From Batillaria attramentaria (taxonomy: Eukaryota; Mollusca; Gastropoda; Batillariidae), in assembly GCA_018292915.2 (NCBI GenBank), contig JACVVK020000464.1:256501-320500 (forward strand): 64,000 nt of DNA, given 5' to 3'. The notes under the pieces were generated by a model, which did no database searches, was not told where the DNA came from, and worked only from the letters and a program-made list of their open reading frames with translations. Positions within the stretch are counted from its first letter, which is position 1; each line of letters opens with the position of its first letter. Made by a program: the position numbers and the translations under genes. Positions 12,130-43,966 of the stretch are shown piece after piece.

Positions 12130-12507
12130 CATCTAAACTCAAACAACCTTCTGGTCACTCATCTGAAACTGCACTCTTGAAAATAGTGAATGACCTCTTG
12201 TTTTCTTTTGATGATGGTAAAGTTTCTGTTCTCACGCTGCTGGATCTTTCCGCAGCTTTCGACACTATAGACCACCAGATTCTCCTCCACAGGCTTCAGC
12301 ATGTTTTTGGTGTACATGAGACTGCCCCGGCATGGTTTGAATCCTACTTAGCGGACCGAAGCCAGACTGTCTCTGTCAGTGATCGGCTGTCACACCCAGC
12401 TATTCTACAGTTCGGCGTCCCCCAGGGGTCCGCCCTTGGGCCTGTGATGTTCACACTGTATGCCCAGCCGCTCTCTCAGGTCATTGAACGCTTCTCTATC
12501 TCACAGG
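12130..12507 (+). pseudogene. Reverse transcriptase fragment of a CR1/Jockey-type LINE
   Basis: The frame reads GHSSETALLKIVNDLL, then LLDLSAAFDTIDHQILLHRL, AWFESYL, and FGVPQGSALGPVMFTLY. These are RT core motifs of CR1/L2-like non-LTR retrotransposons. The LxxLSAAFDTIDH block carries the first catalytic aspartate. The Y/FADD block that should follow FSIS is absent, and the sequence switches to unrelated residues at about 12507. There is no endonuclease before it. This is a 5'- and 3'-truncated dead fragment in the plus orientation. Confidence 0.88.
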
Positions 12508-12749
12508 ACTTGCAGGGTTTACAAAAAGCAGTGGAAATCAGTGTAGATTTTGGTTCGTTCACTTACGCCCACAGAAAAGGGGAGAAGCCGAGAGCCCTGA
12601 TTGTCGTGAAAGGTATAAGGTCACCAGGCCACGGTCAACCTTCTTCTCACTGAAGTGAGTTTTTTTTAGGCTTAACGCCGCGCAAGCCACAAAGACTAAT
12701 TCGCGGCTAATTTCTCACTGAAAAGCGGCTCCATGAAACGTCATCACGG

Positions 12750-13925
12750 CTAGATGTCTTTGAGCCCCCGTGTCATTGGGCCCCCGTGTCATTGGGCCCC
12801 CGTCTCTTTGGCTCCCGTCTCTTTGGGCCCCCATTTTTCAGTTACTATGTAGACGTTTCTCAAGCTAAGAAACTTTTGTGACCCTGGCAGGTATGAAATG
12901 TGCAAGCTCCAGAAGGATGAATTTTGAGTGCATGATCCATTATTAGTGCAAAACAACATAGCGGGAGTCGAACTGACCCGCGTTTGAACTTCAGGCCCCC
13001 ATTTTTCAGTTACTATGTAGACGTTTCTCAAGCACTTTGTCGCGAAAAAAAAAACTGCCTTTTTTCGCGAAAAAAAAGGTTTCCGCGAAAAAATTATTTC
13101 TGCAAAAAAGGTTTTTCCGCAAAAAAAGTAAAAGCAATTTTTTTCGCGAAAAAGCACCCGTCATTTTTTTCGCAAAAAAAACAGGGCGGTGTTTTTTTTT
13201 CACATCAAAAAAGTGACGGCGTTTTTCGCGAAAACCTGACTGAGTTGGCTATTTTTTTTCGCCAAAAAACGGACACCAACTTCTGCAGGAAAAGTGCATA
13301 CCATTTTTTTTTCTCGCGAAAAAACGTTTTTTCGCGACATTTTTTTTTTTCGCGGAAAGACTGAAGCGGTTTTGGTCGCGAAAAAACGGATTTTACGCGA
13401 AATTTTTTGTCTGTTGCGACTGAATTTTGTCTGCTTTCGCCAATCATAGAACTGACCCGCCTTTGAACTTCAGGCACGATCACGTGCCAAAGTCCGAATA
13501 ATCAGTAAATCTATTCTTAGAGCGGCATAGGCTAGATCCCCGATCGCGCACGAGTACCGGCGCCCAGACTGCCTTCTTGATCGTGCCTGAAGGTCAAACG
13601 CGGGTCAGTTCGACTCCCGCTATTTTCTTCCTGTTTTGCATGAATAATGGACCATGCACTCAAAATTCATCCTTCTGGAGCTTGCACATTTCATACCTGC
13701 CAGGTTCACAAAAGTTTCTTAGCTTGAAAAACGTCTACATGGTAACTGAAAAATGGGGGCCCAAAGAGACGGGGGCCCAGTGACACGGGGGCCCAATGAC
13801 ACGGGGGCCCAATGACATGGGGGTTTAAAGACATCATCCCGTTTTCTTACTAGTGTGGGGGCCCAATGACACGGGGGCCCAATGACACGGGGGCCCAATG
13901 ACACGGGGGCTCAAAGACAAAACCC
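12750..13925. mobile_element. Foldback-type element with nested inverted repeats and 11-bp flanking repeat
   Basis: The left arm (12756-12996) and right arm (13577-13915) are inverted copies over about 170 bp of unique sequence plus terminal blocks of gggcccccgtgtcattgg type. Internally, tttttcgcgaaaaa palindromes fill about 13040-13440. A second, inner inverted repeat pairs 13448-13480 with 13577-13612. The 11-mer cgtcatcacgg occurs directly on both outer edges (12739-12749 and 13926-13936), as expected for a target-site duplication. No transposase is present. The superfamily is unknown; foldback or Mutator-like non-autonomous elements would fit. Confidence 0.82.
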
Positions 13926-13936
13926 CGTCATCACGG

Positions 13937-14551
13937 AAAATGGGTGGCGACTAAATTACATGTACCATGCGCACTATACAAACCTCGGGGTTAGTCGTTT
14001 TCCTGGCCACACATAGTCCACATAGTCCTACCTTTTTCTGTTCTTTCTTTCTCGTGTCAACGCGGACTATTGTGGTGAAATTCTCAAGTACCAGTTAGAA
14101 ATGTAGAGCCCTACTTCAAAGTGTGAAAGCGAATCGATGGGCTTATACCAACGACGGCAACTCTTAGGAATAAAGGAAACACCACCACCACCTACAACAA
14201 GAACGGCCAAAACCGCCGGAAACTTCCCCAGGATAAAACACTCTTAACCATAAAAATCGCACATAAATTGACGTCAATGTTATTGATGCACTGGCCGGGG
14301 CACTACGTGAATTTCTGTCCGTCTGTATGATTAGACCAGAGCTCTGTCAGTATTTTGCCACTACGCTGCGTATGTGTGTCTTTTGCTGAGCAAACATCCA
14401 ACTCTTTTCACACTTCACCGATGACAGTTTCGTTCAGTCTGAAACACTTCTGGTGAAGTGTTGTCACAATAGGAAATCCGCACAGAGATAAATACAGTCC
14501 ATGGACGGTACGAGCTAAGCGCAGTCCACAGTAGCTCATAGCTTGCTATTT
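13937..14551. other. Unique sequence, no gene recognised
   Basis: No tandem repeat, no long frame and no motif noted. It separates the foldback element from the LINE. Confidence 0.5.
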
Positions 14552-14564
14552 GAATAATAAGATA

Positions 14565-17440
14565 GAACAACTATTCCTGGACGTTTTATTGATGGAAATT
14601 AGAGGCAAAAGTATTGCATACTCGTCAATGAAAAAGAAGAAAAACCAAGAAGCAGAAATCACTCTGGAAAAAGAAATAAATGAAATTGAAAGGAAAACTG
14701 ATAAAAATACTGAAGATATCCAATACTTGAATAATAAAAAGAGCGAATTAAAAGCCATCCGGGAGAAAAGACTGGAAGGGGTGCTATTACGTTCTAAGGC
14801 AAGATGGGTGGCAGATGGAGAGAAGGTTAGTAGCTACTTTTGTGGGCTAGAAAAAAGACATTATATTAACAAGCAGATGATGAAATTAATTAGTGACGAC
14901 GGCCTAGTCTTGCATGAAACTGAGGACATTGTGAAACAGGTTAAAAAGTTTTATGAAACACTTTACACAGAGAGAGAGGAAGAAAGCTGTGAGATAGAAA
15001 AATTAGTTAAAATTCCAAAGCTGACTTCAGAGGAGACAGAAAGGCTCGAAGGGAAAATAACTTTTGAAGAAGCTGGTAAAGCACTAAAAAATATGAAAAA
15101 TGGCAAAAGCCCGGGAACGGATGGATTCACTGCGGAATTTTTTTAAATTTTTCTGGGGAAAAATAGGCCACTTTGTAGTAAGAGCCTTGAATTATTCATT
15201 TGACTTTGGAGAACTGTCGTCTCCACAAAAAGAAGGCCTTATTGTATGTCTGCCAAAAGGGGACAAACCAAGAGAGTACATAAAGAATTGGCGTCCTATC
15301 TCACTTTTGAATGTTGTTTATAAAATAGGGTCCACTTGCATTGCTATTAGGATCAAAACAGTTCTACCATTACTTATTAGTCTAGATCAGACTGGCTTTG
15401 TACCAGAAAGATACATTGGGGATAATATTAGATTGATATATGATATAGTAGCACATTTGAATCATAAGAACCTTCCTGGCCTTTTGCTTAGCCTTGATTT
15501 TGAGAAGGCGTTCGATTCCATTAATTGGAACTTTATGCGGTAAGTATTAAAAAGTTTTGGATTTGGCCACGACATCTGTCATTGGATTGATGTTTTCTAT
15601 AAAAATATTAAGTCAACTATTCTAGTAAATGGGACTGTGTCAGAGTGGTTTAGTATTCAGCGCGGTTGTCGACAAGGCGACCCCGTCTCACCGTATCTCT
15701 TTGTATTGTGTGCAGAAATCCTGGCTTTAATGGTAAAACAAAATAATGAAATTAAAGGAATAACTATTGGTGACATAAAATAGCACAGTTTGCTGATGAT
15801 ACTCAGGTTTTATTAAAAAGGGATAAAAGCTCTTTTGAACATGTAATGAAAACAATAGAAACATTTGGCAAGAAATCAGGACTATACCTAAACTATGACA
15901 AGACAGATGTACTATGGTTAGGCAGCAAAAAAAAGTTCTAAAATTAAATACCTACAACACCTCAAGTTAAATTGGAACCCAGAAAAAATCAAAATACTGG
16001 GAATTTGGTTCACTAATGACCTACAGAACATGCACCACTTTAACTATACAGAAAAATACATTGAAATCAAAACTTTGATGAAAATTTGGCTTAAAAGACC
16101 TATAACACCACTAGGTAGAGTGGCAGTATTAAAATCATTGATACTGTCAAAGTTAAGTTACCTCTGGATGCTGCTCCCAAACCCCCCAGACCAGTATATA
16201 TTAGATTTACAAAAGTTGTGTTTCAGATTTGTTTGGAATAAGAAACCAGATCGTATCAGTCGTAAGCTAGCAACTAAACAGGTCCAGAACGGTGGACTGG
16301 GCATACCAGACATTAAGCACTTCATTAAATCATTAAAGATCTCTAGGATTAGAAAACTTGGCACCTCCAACCACAAGTGGAAAGACATTGTAATGTTTGT
16401 ATATCCTAGGTTAAAAAACCTAAACAAATTTGGTCCAAACCTATATAAAAGCAGCCATTGGGATAATCTATTTTGGAGGGACACTATGTGCGCATACAAA
16501 GAATTCAGGCAAAAAATAGTGTTAGATACACAAGAGGAACTGCTAGCAGAACCATTGTTTCTGAATGAGAATATCCAAGTTGGAGGGAAATGTATTTTCT
16601 ATGCTAGCTGGATGGAGAAAGGTGTGTGGAAGATTGGACATTTACTTGAGGAGGGTGGAAGCTTTTTGTCTTGTGCGCAGTTCAAAACAAAATACTCACT
16701 TAGTACAGACTTTTTGACATACACAGGATGTATATATGCAGTTAGAAAATACACACACTTACTAAATGTAAATATTGAAAACAATATTGTTACAGATATA
16801 CCAAAATCTTTGAAAAGAATTTACTCTGTATGCAAAGGATCAAAGCTGTACTATGAAACATTTATGGAAGACCACAAAATCCCAAAGTTTTGCACCAAAT
16901 GGCAGACAAAACTCAACTCCCAACTAGACTGGATAGTAATTTTACGAAAAGTACAAAAAATTCAAGATATTAAGTTAAAATGGCTCCAGTTAAGAATTGT
17001 CCATCGTATTTTAGGGACAAATATTGTATTGAAAGGGATGGGAGTAGAAAATAGTGAAATGTGTACATTTTGTAACAAACATAGAGAGACAATTGAACAC
17101 ATATTCTGGTACTGTCATAGGACAAACGTTTTTTGGAAAGAATTAGAAAATATAATCCATGAGAAATGTGGACATGTACAAGCTTTTACTTTTAATGAAA
17201 AAAATTGTACTGTTTGGATGTGATGCCAATTTCAAAACTGATCAGGTATTGGACCTTATTATACTTCTGGCAAAATCCTTCATTTTCAAATGTAAAACAC
17301 AGAAACGAGATCTTGATATTGCATTGTTTAAAAAAGCATTGAAAGAGAGGTATGAAGTTGAAAAAATGAGCGCAAATATGAAAATGGAGTATATGAGATT
17401 TTTCACCAACTGGACTTACTATACTGGAATGTTTCTTTAA
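14565..17440 (+). pseudogene. ORF2 reverse transcriptase of the LINE, frameshifted
   Basis: Motifs in order: RSKARWVADGEKVSSYF, KSPGTDGFTAEFF, NWRPISLLNVVYKI, DQTGFVPERYIGDNIR, LLSLDFEKAFDSINW, QRGCRQGDPVSPYLF, QFADDTQVLL, GGLGIPDIKHF, and a C-terminal CTFCNKHRETIEHIFWYC zinc-finger-like block. This is the L1/Tx1-clade order. Reading needs frame changes near 15140 and 15780, another around 15935, and one near 17205, and there is a stop at 15541. The catalytic aspartates (FEKAFD and FADD) are both kept. The copy cannot encode an intact protein. Confidence 0.93.
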
Positions 17441-17761
17441 AAAAAAAAAAAAAAAAAAGTATAAATAGAATAGAGAATTAGACCACTTATGCTAGACTAA
17501 GACATGAATGTATGTGTATGCACGTCTGTGTATGTGTGTGAATGTATAGATGTGTGTGAATGCGTATGGGCTGTATGTATGCATATATAGATAGGTATAC
17601 ATTTGTCTGTGTCCTTACAGGTGCCAGTGTAAACATACATCCATATGTTAAGAGTAGATAAATTTGCCTATATTGGTACAGTTGTATAGTCGTATATTTT
17701 GATGCTGTGCAGCCATGTGCCCAACCAAAAAGAAGAAAATAAAAAATAAAAAAAATAAAAA
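14565..17761 (+). mobile_element. 5'-truncated Tx1/L1-type LINE with 13-bp candidate target-site duplication
   Basis: The insertion carries ORF2 from just before the RT region to the C-terminus, a 3' UTR with GT-rich stretches, and ends in an A-rich tail (about 17726-17761). The 13-mer gaataataagata lies immediately 5' of the element (14552-14564) and immediately after the A-rich tail (17762-17774). That is the expected signature of target-primed reverse transcription with 5' truncation. The endonuclease domain and ORF1 are absent. An internal A-run at 17437-17458 follows the ORF2 stop. Confidence 0.88.
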
Positions 17762-17788
17762 GAATAATAAGATATGCTGTGTTCGCTT

Positions 17789-17790
<2 letters not shown>

Positions 17791-17852
<62 letters not shown>
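17791..17852. repeat. (GT)n microsatellite
   Basis: About 30 GT units, 17 bp after the right copy of the LINE target duplication. Confidence 0.97.
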
Positions 17853-17854
<2 letters not shown>

Positions 17855-18246
17855 CTGATGAACTCCGTCGCTTCCCAGACAACACCATTCATTGACTGAT
17901 CGACTAATTGATCCGTCCACCCATTTGTTTACTTGTCAGCCAGTGACGTCATCTTTCAAACCGTTCCCCTGGCGTGCACCTTGTATATCGGACTGTCAAT
18001 ATTTGCATGTTTCTAGTATTTGCTCATGTGCGTCACATCCGGGTTTGTACACTTAGAACAGCAAGAAAAAACTAATAGCAATTACACGAGGGTCGAAACA
18101 TTCCAGTGGAGATGGCACGACCTTGCTACTTGTTCAGCACGTGATAAAGACGTGATGATGCGAGGTCAGTTCAAACTGGGGCATCTCAAGTGTACAGGAC
18201 GAAACTGGAACACTCGCAGCACACTCCTTTTTTGCGGACTGGGAAT

Positions 18247-18412
18247 GGGTGGTTGGTTGATACTTTAACGTCCTTTTCCATCACGTATGGGTGATATCAA
18301 AGACGGGGCAACGATAAGAGGCCAGCACAGATATTTGGCCCCAGATGGGATTCGAACTCACGACCCCAGCTTTGAAAGTCCAACGCTCTACCATTCGGCT
18401 ATCCCGGTGGTG
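18247..18412 (-). mobile_element. tRNA-derived SINE (minus strand)
   Basis: Read on the minus strand it has a tRNA-like head with A box (near 18396-18406) and B box (gattcgaactcac region near 18350), then the family body ggccaaatatctgtgctggc, a gccccgtctttgatatcacc block and a ggacgttaaag tail. It is the same family as the copies at 29429, 34104, 40068, 41611 and 43720, but older. Confidence 0.85.
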
Positions 18413-18623
18413 GCGACTATTCCAAGATTTGCAGGCTTAGTACAACAACGTTTGTCTTGAACCAGTTGTGCTTGTGAGTTGGCTGCAAATACATGTACTA
18501 GGTTTGTATGATAACTAGACGTTTGAATGTACTGTTGGAATGAGAATTTAACAGACCGGAAGTTCTTATCATCATCGAGTGACCATAAACATTTTAACAG
18601 ACGCCTTGCGATTCGCATTTAGC

Positions 18624-18866
18624 TTTGTTTGTTTGTTTGTTTGTTTGTTTGTTTGTTTGTTTGTTTTTGGCTGAGTGCCAGCCAGTGGGAGGCTGTAAAA
18701 CTGCACGTGTCAAATGTTACGACGCTAGAATGACGTCACAACAACAGCTCGGAACAATTTGTCAGCCTGGATATGTTGGAAGACCTTAAAGTTTTTTTGT
18801 TTTATTTTGTTTGTTTGTTTGTTTGTTTGTTTGTTTGTTTGTTTGTTTGTTGTTTGTTTGTTTTTT
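18624..18866. repeat. Two (TTTG)n microsatellites
   Basis: (GTTT)n tracts lie at about 18624-18667 and 18797-18862, separated by unique sequence. Confidence 0.95.
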
Positions 18867-18871
18867 CGACG

Positions 18872-19010
18872 GGGCGGTCGGTGGTCCAGTGGTTTGTCAC
18901 CAGCGCTGTAGGTAACTACACCAGACTCTGCCTCGGACAACATGGAGATGAAGAGGACTCAGCCTGCAGATCCTCATCTACATGTTCCAGGTTCAAATCT
19001 ACCTTTTAGT
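18872..19010 (+). mobile_element. Possible second tRNA-like SINE family
   Basis: cggtggtccagtggtttgtc resembles an A box and ggttcaaatctacc (about 18990-19003) a B box, separated by about 85 bp. The body differs from the main SINE family. A single degenerate copy is weak evidence. Confidence 0.4.
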
Positions 19011-19068
19011 CAAAAGCCTAGCCCATGTCTGCATTCGTGCATTACAATTTTGCCGACCGTAGGCTGGC

Positions 19069-19119
19069 CTTGCGATCAAGTCCGTAGGCTGGCCTTGCGA
19101 TCAAGTCCGTAGGCTGGAT
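19069..19119. repeat. 26-bp repeat, 2-3 copies
   Basis: ccgtaggctggccttgcgat repeated directly. Confidence 0.85.
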
Positions 19120-19742
19120 TGGTGCATTAGACCCCTGATGGTAAAACGTTTGGTTTGGGGATTTTCTTTCCTCTCTACCGAAACGTTAAAAATTCACGTG
19201 CTGACGCGATTCCAGGTGACAAAAAACCCCTGCATTATCTTGTTCTAGAAAACAAATATATCATGCGTCCCTAGTGGCTCAGTGGTAAAACTTCCAGCAA
19301 AAAACACGAATGTTAGGGAACAATCGATAAATCTTCTGAACCAGTTCAGCACCCAGCTCGGCGAACAATCACGTGATCTCCGTTTGCGCAGCAAACCTCA
19401 GTCTTGAGTTGTTTTGTTGGAGCTGAGTTCTCGCCTGAAACTTGGGTGTTACCAGTTGTGAATGTTTAGTCTTCACTTGCCGTCCATGTTCAGCTCAATC
19501 TTGCATATAAATTATTGTGCACTTAAACAAATCCTGCCAAATCGACGATTCTGATGTGAAGGTTTAAATGGTGCGCTATTCAAATATTTTGTATTGGCAG
19601 TAGGCACGGAGGTGTTAACGCACTGAAGACCACAAGACATCAACACATTTAAACACAATTCTACAAGCTTTTGTTCCGTGCATTTTTCCTTTGCATACGA
19701 ATGTAACCAGACAAATAAAAAATAACTGACAATTTGAAGAAA

Positions 19743-20040
19743 TACCGTGACCAGCAGATAACCAACCGTGACCAGCAGATAACCAAAAGAAATACCGTGA
19801 CCAGCAGATAACCAACCGTGACCAGCAGATAACCAAAAGAGAAAAAGAAGAAAATAAAACTGATAGCACTGAAGGCAACAAATCGATTTTGGCAACACAT
19901 AGCACAACAACAACAACACATAGCACAACAACAACAACAACAACAACAACACATAGCACAACAACAACAACACATAGCACAACAACAACAACAACAACAA
20001 CACATAGCACAACAACAACAACAATAATAACACATAGCAC
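19743..20040. repeat. ccgtgaccagcagataacca repeat followed by interrupted (CAA)n
   Basis: Four copies of the 20-bp unit at 19743-19835, then (ACA)n blocks punctuated by catagcac at 19891-20040. Confidence 0.9.
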
Positions 20041-20190
20041 GCACAACATTTCTTTTTATTTTCTCTGTGTGTGACAGATCGTGGAGATGTAATCATTATT
20101 TTCAGCTACGTGCAATTTACACAAAAACCGGTTGTGAAATCGCCTGCTCAAAGACAGAGCAATGTTTGTCGTGTCTTCTTTTAATAGATG

Positions 20191-20201
20191 CCCCCCCCCC
20201 C

Positions 20202-20234
<33 letters not shown>

Positions 20235-20281
20235 CAACAACAACAACAACAGCAACAACAACAACAACAACAACAACACAC

Positions 20282-20316
<35 letters not shown>

Positions 20317-20342
20317 CAACAACAACAACAACAACAACACAC

Positions 20343-20408
<66 letters not shown>
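20191..20408. repeat. Compound (C)n/(CA)n/(CAA)n microsatellite
   Basis: The order is C-run, (CA)n, (CAA)n, (CA)n, (CAA)n, (CA)n. Open frames on both strands (poly-Gln, poly-Thr, His-Thr) are artefacts. Confidence 0.97.
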
Positions 20409-20410
<2 letters not shown>

Positions 20411-20552
20411 TCATTGAAAATCATTCGACCGTCGGTGGCGTTAGGTAATGTTACAAGTAAAGACAACTTCCAGACCAGGAATTGTGGGACGAGGAATAGG
20501 GTCAGGTGTATTTAACGGTCGACGCATTTTACCTTTCACGTTCTCTTGAAAT

Positions 20553-20690
20553 ATCCGGGTATGGATGGCTTTACTGGTAGAGCATTAGACTGTGAATGTT
20601 TGGGTTGTGAGTTCGATTCCCGGCTGGGTGAGGGAACAAATCTTAAAGCGGTTTCCTCCTTGCCCTGTCTATGGTAACTTCCTAACGTCA
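20553..20690 (+). mobile_element. Degenerate tRNA-derived SINE (plus strand)
   Basis: tggctttactggtagagcat is A-box-like, gtgagttcgattcccggctg is B-box-like, and ccttgccctgtctatggtaa matches the family body. It is more diverged than the other copies and its 3' end is unclear. Confidence 0.65.
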
Positions 20691-21223
20691 CAGTGTTTGA
20701 AATGCTGCCACAAACGCAGCCAAAACCTTTGTAGAAATTCTGATTCCATTGACCATTGTCAGTTTATACGATATGCCCCCCACTGCCCACATCAGATCAG
20801 AGCTGGAAACCCGCCCTGGTTCCCCCATCACTTGCTCATAATCGATTCCTCCTTCAGCCAGGCCTATAGTCTGTGTGCTGGTGGGAAAGGTACCGCCCGC
20901 ACAGCTCGTAATCATCCCACATTATTAGTGCTCGGGATAGTTCAGGAACCTGCAGTTAGAGACAAACAGTGCGAATTAGTTCTTCAAAATTGATCTTCTT
21001 GGTAAATTTGGACGAAAACGAATCACTCGGGTAAAACATATGGATCTGGAAAATTAATGACAATGAAACACGAAACTAGAGACTCTTTTTCTGAGATTAT
21101 TTCACATTTGTTCTGCAGGTTAGTGAGGAAGTTTTAGTGCACTGTTATAGATGTAGTAGCAAAGCATCGGAAGCTGGCCAGTAGCTATTGAAAAAAATCA
21201 CATTGTGGAGTTGGGCTGACAAG

Positions 21224-40802
<19,579 letters not shown>

Positions 40803-41244
40803 CGCAGAAGTGTTGTACAAGTGCACTGTTTGTTTCAAGTAGACGTCCAGCTCAATGCATCCAGTCAAAGCATTAAGAAAAAAAATCACGTTTACTGAGA
40901 CTAACAGACGCTGAGTGGCGAGCAGGAAACTCTCTGTTTCCTTCTGATCTGTTTTTGTCTTTGCTGCACTGCTACACGTAACGAACAGGAACCTTTCTCA
41001 AGGGGAATTCACTGCTTTCTGGACATTGGATTGGACTGGACTGGAGACATTGTGGATCCAAGGAGCTTTGTCCTGCACAAAGAAGTTATATTGTGTGTTT
41101 TCTTACCTTAGACAGTTAACTGAAGTTACATAACAAGCCACTGTGATCTTGTGCTTCAGACTGTTTCTGCATGTACCAAGCCATTCTTGCAGTTTGTAGT
41201 GTTCAACTTTCTGCACCTTTCCCGGCTTGTCAGCGCCGTCAGTG

Positions 41245-41332
41245 ACATGAATATGATAACATGAATATGATGACATGAATATGATGACATGAATATGATG
41301 ACATGAATATGATGACAACACACAAGAATAAA
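41245..41332 (+). terminator. 14-bp repeat and polyadenylation signal of the DUF4239 gene
   Basis: Six copies of gatgacatgaatat run at about 41245-41317. They are followed by AATAAA at 41327-41332, about 525 bp after the stop, the first good signal downstream. Confidence 0.6.
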
Positions 41333-41610
41333 TCACACGAATGCAAGTATTACACTGCAGTCTGTGTCGGATGACACGCGTTGAAGCTAATTTAGAGAGC
41401 AGGCAGCAGGCAGGGCTTGTACGAGAGTGAGTGACAGGGAAAGTGTTATGTACACCGGTGTATCGAACCGAACTTTGGACCTTATTTTGCTAACACTCAA
41501 GCCTTTGATGACGACTATCAAGAACCACAAACGCTACACTGTGTGTACTGAGCATCATGTAGAGGGTCTAGGGTCCTTCCGCGGGGTCCTTCTACAGGGT
41601 CCTTCGATAG

Positions 41611-41794
41611 GGGGGGTGGGGGGGGGAGCCAGGGTGGTCGGATGGTAGAGCGTTGGACTTCTAATGCTCGGGTCGTGAGTTCGATCCCGGCTGGGGCCAA
41701 ATATTTGTGCTGGCTTTTTCATCGTTGCCCCGTCTTTGATATCACCCTATGTGGTGGAAAAGGACGTTAAACCCCCAAACACCCACCCACCCAC
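41611..41794 (+). mobile_element. tRNA-derived SINE (plus strand)
   Basis: gagccagggtggtcggatgg head, gtgagttcgatcccggctgg B box, typical body and tail. tccttctacagggtcctt (41587-41604) and tccttctatagggtcctt (41795-41812) flank it, though an extra G-rich stretch lies before the head. Confidence 0.9.
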
Positions 41795-41951
41795 TCCTTC
41801 TATAGGGTCCTTGTATAGAAGAACTGGACCATGTGTTACTGCTTTCATTTTCGTACTATTTTACCCTAGATAATTGTCTCCAGCCAGAAAGCTCCGGACG
41901 CACCTTGTCCGAAAAAAAAACACAAATCAAAAGATGTGCACTATATAACTG

Positions 41952-42206
41952 AAGGCCCAGAATACTCAGAACACATTATGAATGAAGGCCCAGAATACAC
42001 ACAACACATTATAAATGAAGGCCCAGAATACACACAACACATTATAAATGAAGGCCCAGAATACACACAACACATTATAAATGAAGGCCCAGAATACACA
42101 CAACACATTATAAATGAAGGCCCAGAATACACACAACACATTATAAATGAAGGCCCAGAATACACACAACACATTATAAATGAAGGCCCAGAATACACAC
42201 AACACA
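41952..42206. repeat. 33-bp minisatellite, 8 copies
   Basis: The unit is gaaggcccagaatacacaca plus acacattataaat. A unit divisible by three gives open frames on both strands; not coding. Confidence 0.95.
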
Positions 42207-42485
42207 TTTTGTACCGCGCACGAGTATCCCACGTTATTGATTCTGTGTCGGTTTATGCGAAACTCAGACAAGATTGACGGTTCCTTGACGGTTCTTCTTG
42301 CACTAAAACACGAATAGAATCCAAGTGCAACACTCCGGTCACTGGTGCACAACCCCAAACGTACTTGATAGGAATTGAGATAATTGCAGTCGATGTTGTA
42401 TCCTAACCACATATCTCTGTTCTTTTCCGTGCCTAACTCTAGAGCATCATCACAATCAGGCTAGATCAAAAATAAACTGTAAAGT

Positions 42486-42745
42486 ACCGTCGGCACATTG
42501 TGGTCTGGTGCGAGGTATCGTGGGCACATTGTGGTCTGGTGCGAAGTACCGGGGGTCTGGTGGCGGGCGGGCACATTGTGGTCTGGTGCGAAGTACCGCG
42601 GGCACATTGTGGTCTGGTCCAAAGTACCGTGGTCACATTGTTGTCTGGTACAAAGTACCGTGGGCACATTGTGGACTGGGTACATGGTGACGTGGGACAA
42701 AGTAGTCTGGGTACACTGTGGTCGGACAGAATGCACCTCGGGTAC
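42486..42745. repeat. Diverged 29-31-bp minisatellite, about 8 copies
   Basis: Units contain gggcacattgtggtctggtg followed by cgaagtacc, with scattered changes and length differences. Confidence 0.9.
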
Positions 42746-42749
42746 ATTG

Positions 42750-43708
42750 TCCCCAAAAGACCATAACTATTTTAGTGTTGCTCCGTATTTTAATAAGCAC
42801 CACTTTGGCACGGCACAAATGTACAGCACTGAAATGGTGTCTAGTGTAATAATCTTAACCTTCGATGCCGTACCGTCATCAGAAAGAAGGGCATAAGCGT
42901 CAATGGTTTTGACAGGCGCTTATGCCCTTTTCTCCAAATGCAGTGTATATTTAAACGTGCTCGTCTGCGGGAATCGTTAGCGGTAAACACTCCCCAGACC
43001 CACACCGCTTCTTTGTCAATAAAACAAACATTTTCTCTGAAAGATGAACAGTCCTCAAAAAGGCTACAGCATCGCACTCAATGAAATGAAAAGAAAAAGA
43101 ACAAAGAAACCTGAAGCCTGAGGTTGTCTGTGTTTGAAGAAGAAGAAGCGATGTAAAGAATCAGTAAGAATTTGCTAGTTAGTTTCCGTTAAAGATGGAC
43201 ATGTCCTGTATGAAGTGGATTTCTTTTCCTCTCGTTGATGTAGTTACTGTTTTCTTGTTTTTCGCACTAACCGGATTTGTTCCTTAATAACTTGATATGA
43301 CGAATGTGGACACCGATAAATGTCAGTGTATCTGTATGCAGCAGATGCCATCTTTGTGTCTTACAGGCAGTTGGTGAATATTTCTTGTTGATGGCAGATG
43401 GTAATATTTGCCTGTAGTTTGAGAAAGGAACATAAAACCAGCCCGACTGGCAATATCAAATAGTTGCGCAACCAAAGAACGGCGGACTCTTGTTTTCGAC
43501 TCTGTTTGTGTCCCTGTTTCTGGCTGTCTTAATTCGTTCTTTTACTTCAATTTCGAGTTAAAATTCCTTTGATGTAATTGAGATGTTACTTAGATGTTAC
43601 TCCAATTACAAAAACATCACGAACCAGTTTTGTTTGTTATTTATTCTTCTCGTCTTTTTAAGGGCGGAGAGATGGAAGATGAGAAAATTAAACCTACTTT
43701 TTTTTTCT
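42750..43708. other. Intergenic sequence, no gene recognised
   Basis: A short inverted repeat (gggcataagcgtcaa near 42887 against gcgcttatgccc near 42917) is the only structure noted. Confidence 0.5.
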
Positions 43709-43719
43709 CAACATTGAAG

Positions 43720-43891
43720 GGGGAGCCGGGGTGGTCGAATGGTAGAGCGTTGGACTTCTAATGCTCGGGTCGTGAGTTCGATCCCGGCTGGGGCCAAATA
43801 TTTGTACTGGCTTTTTCGTCGTTGCCCCGTCTTTGATATCACCCTATGTGGTGGAAAAAGACGTTATACCCCAAGCACCCACCCACCCACG
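43720..43891 (+). mobile_element. tRNA-derived SINE with 11-bp target duplication (plus strand)
   Basis: Complete, little-diverged family copy. caacattgaag occurs at 43709-43719 and 43892-43902, directly flanking it. Confidence 0.95.
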
Positions 43892-43902
43892 CAACATTGA
43901 AG

Positions 43903-43903
<1 letters not shown>

Positions 43904-43964
<61 letters not shown>
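43904..43964. repeat. (GT)n microsatellite
   Basis: About 30 GT units, starting two bases after the SINE's right target duplication. Confidence 0.97.

Positions 43965-43966
<2 letters not shown>

Noticed and set aside
12984..13483. Open frames rich in FFAKK/SRKK across the foldback core
   Set aside because: Translation of tttttcgcgaaaaa palindromes; low complexity on both strands.
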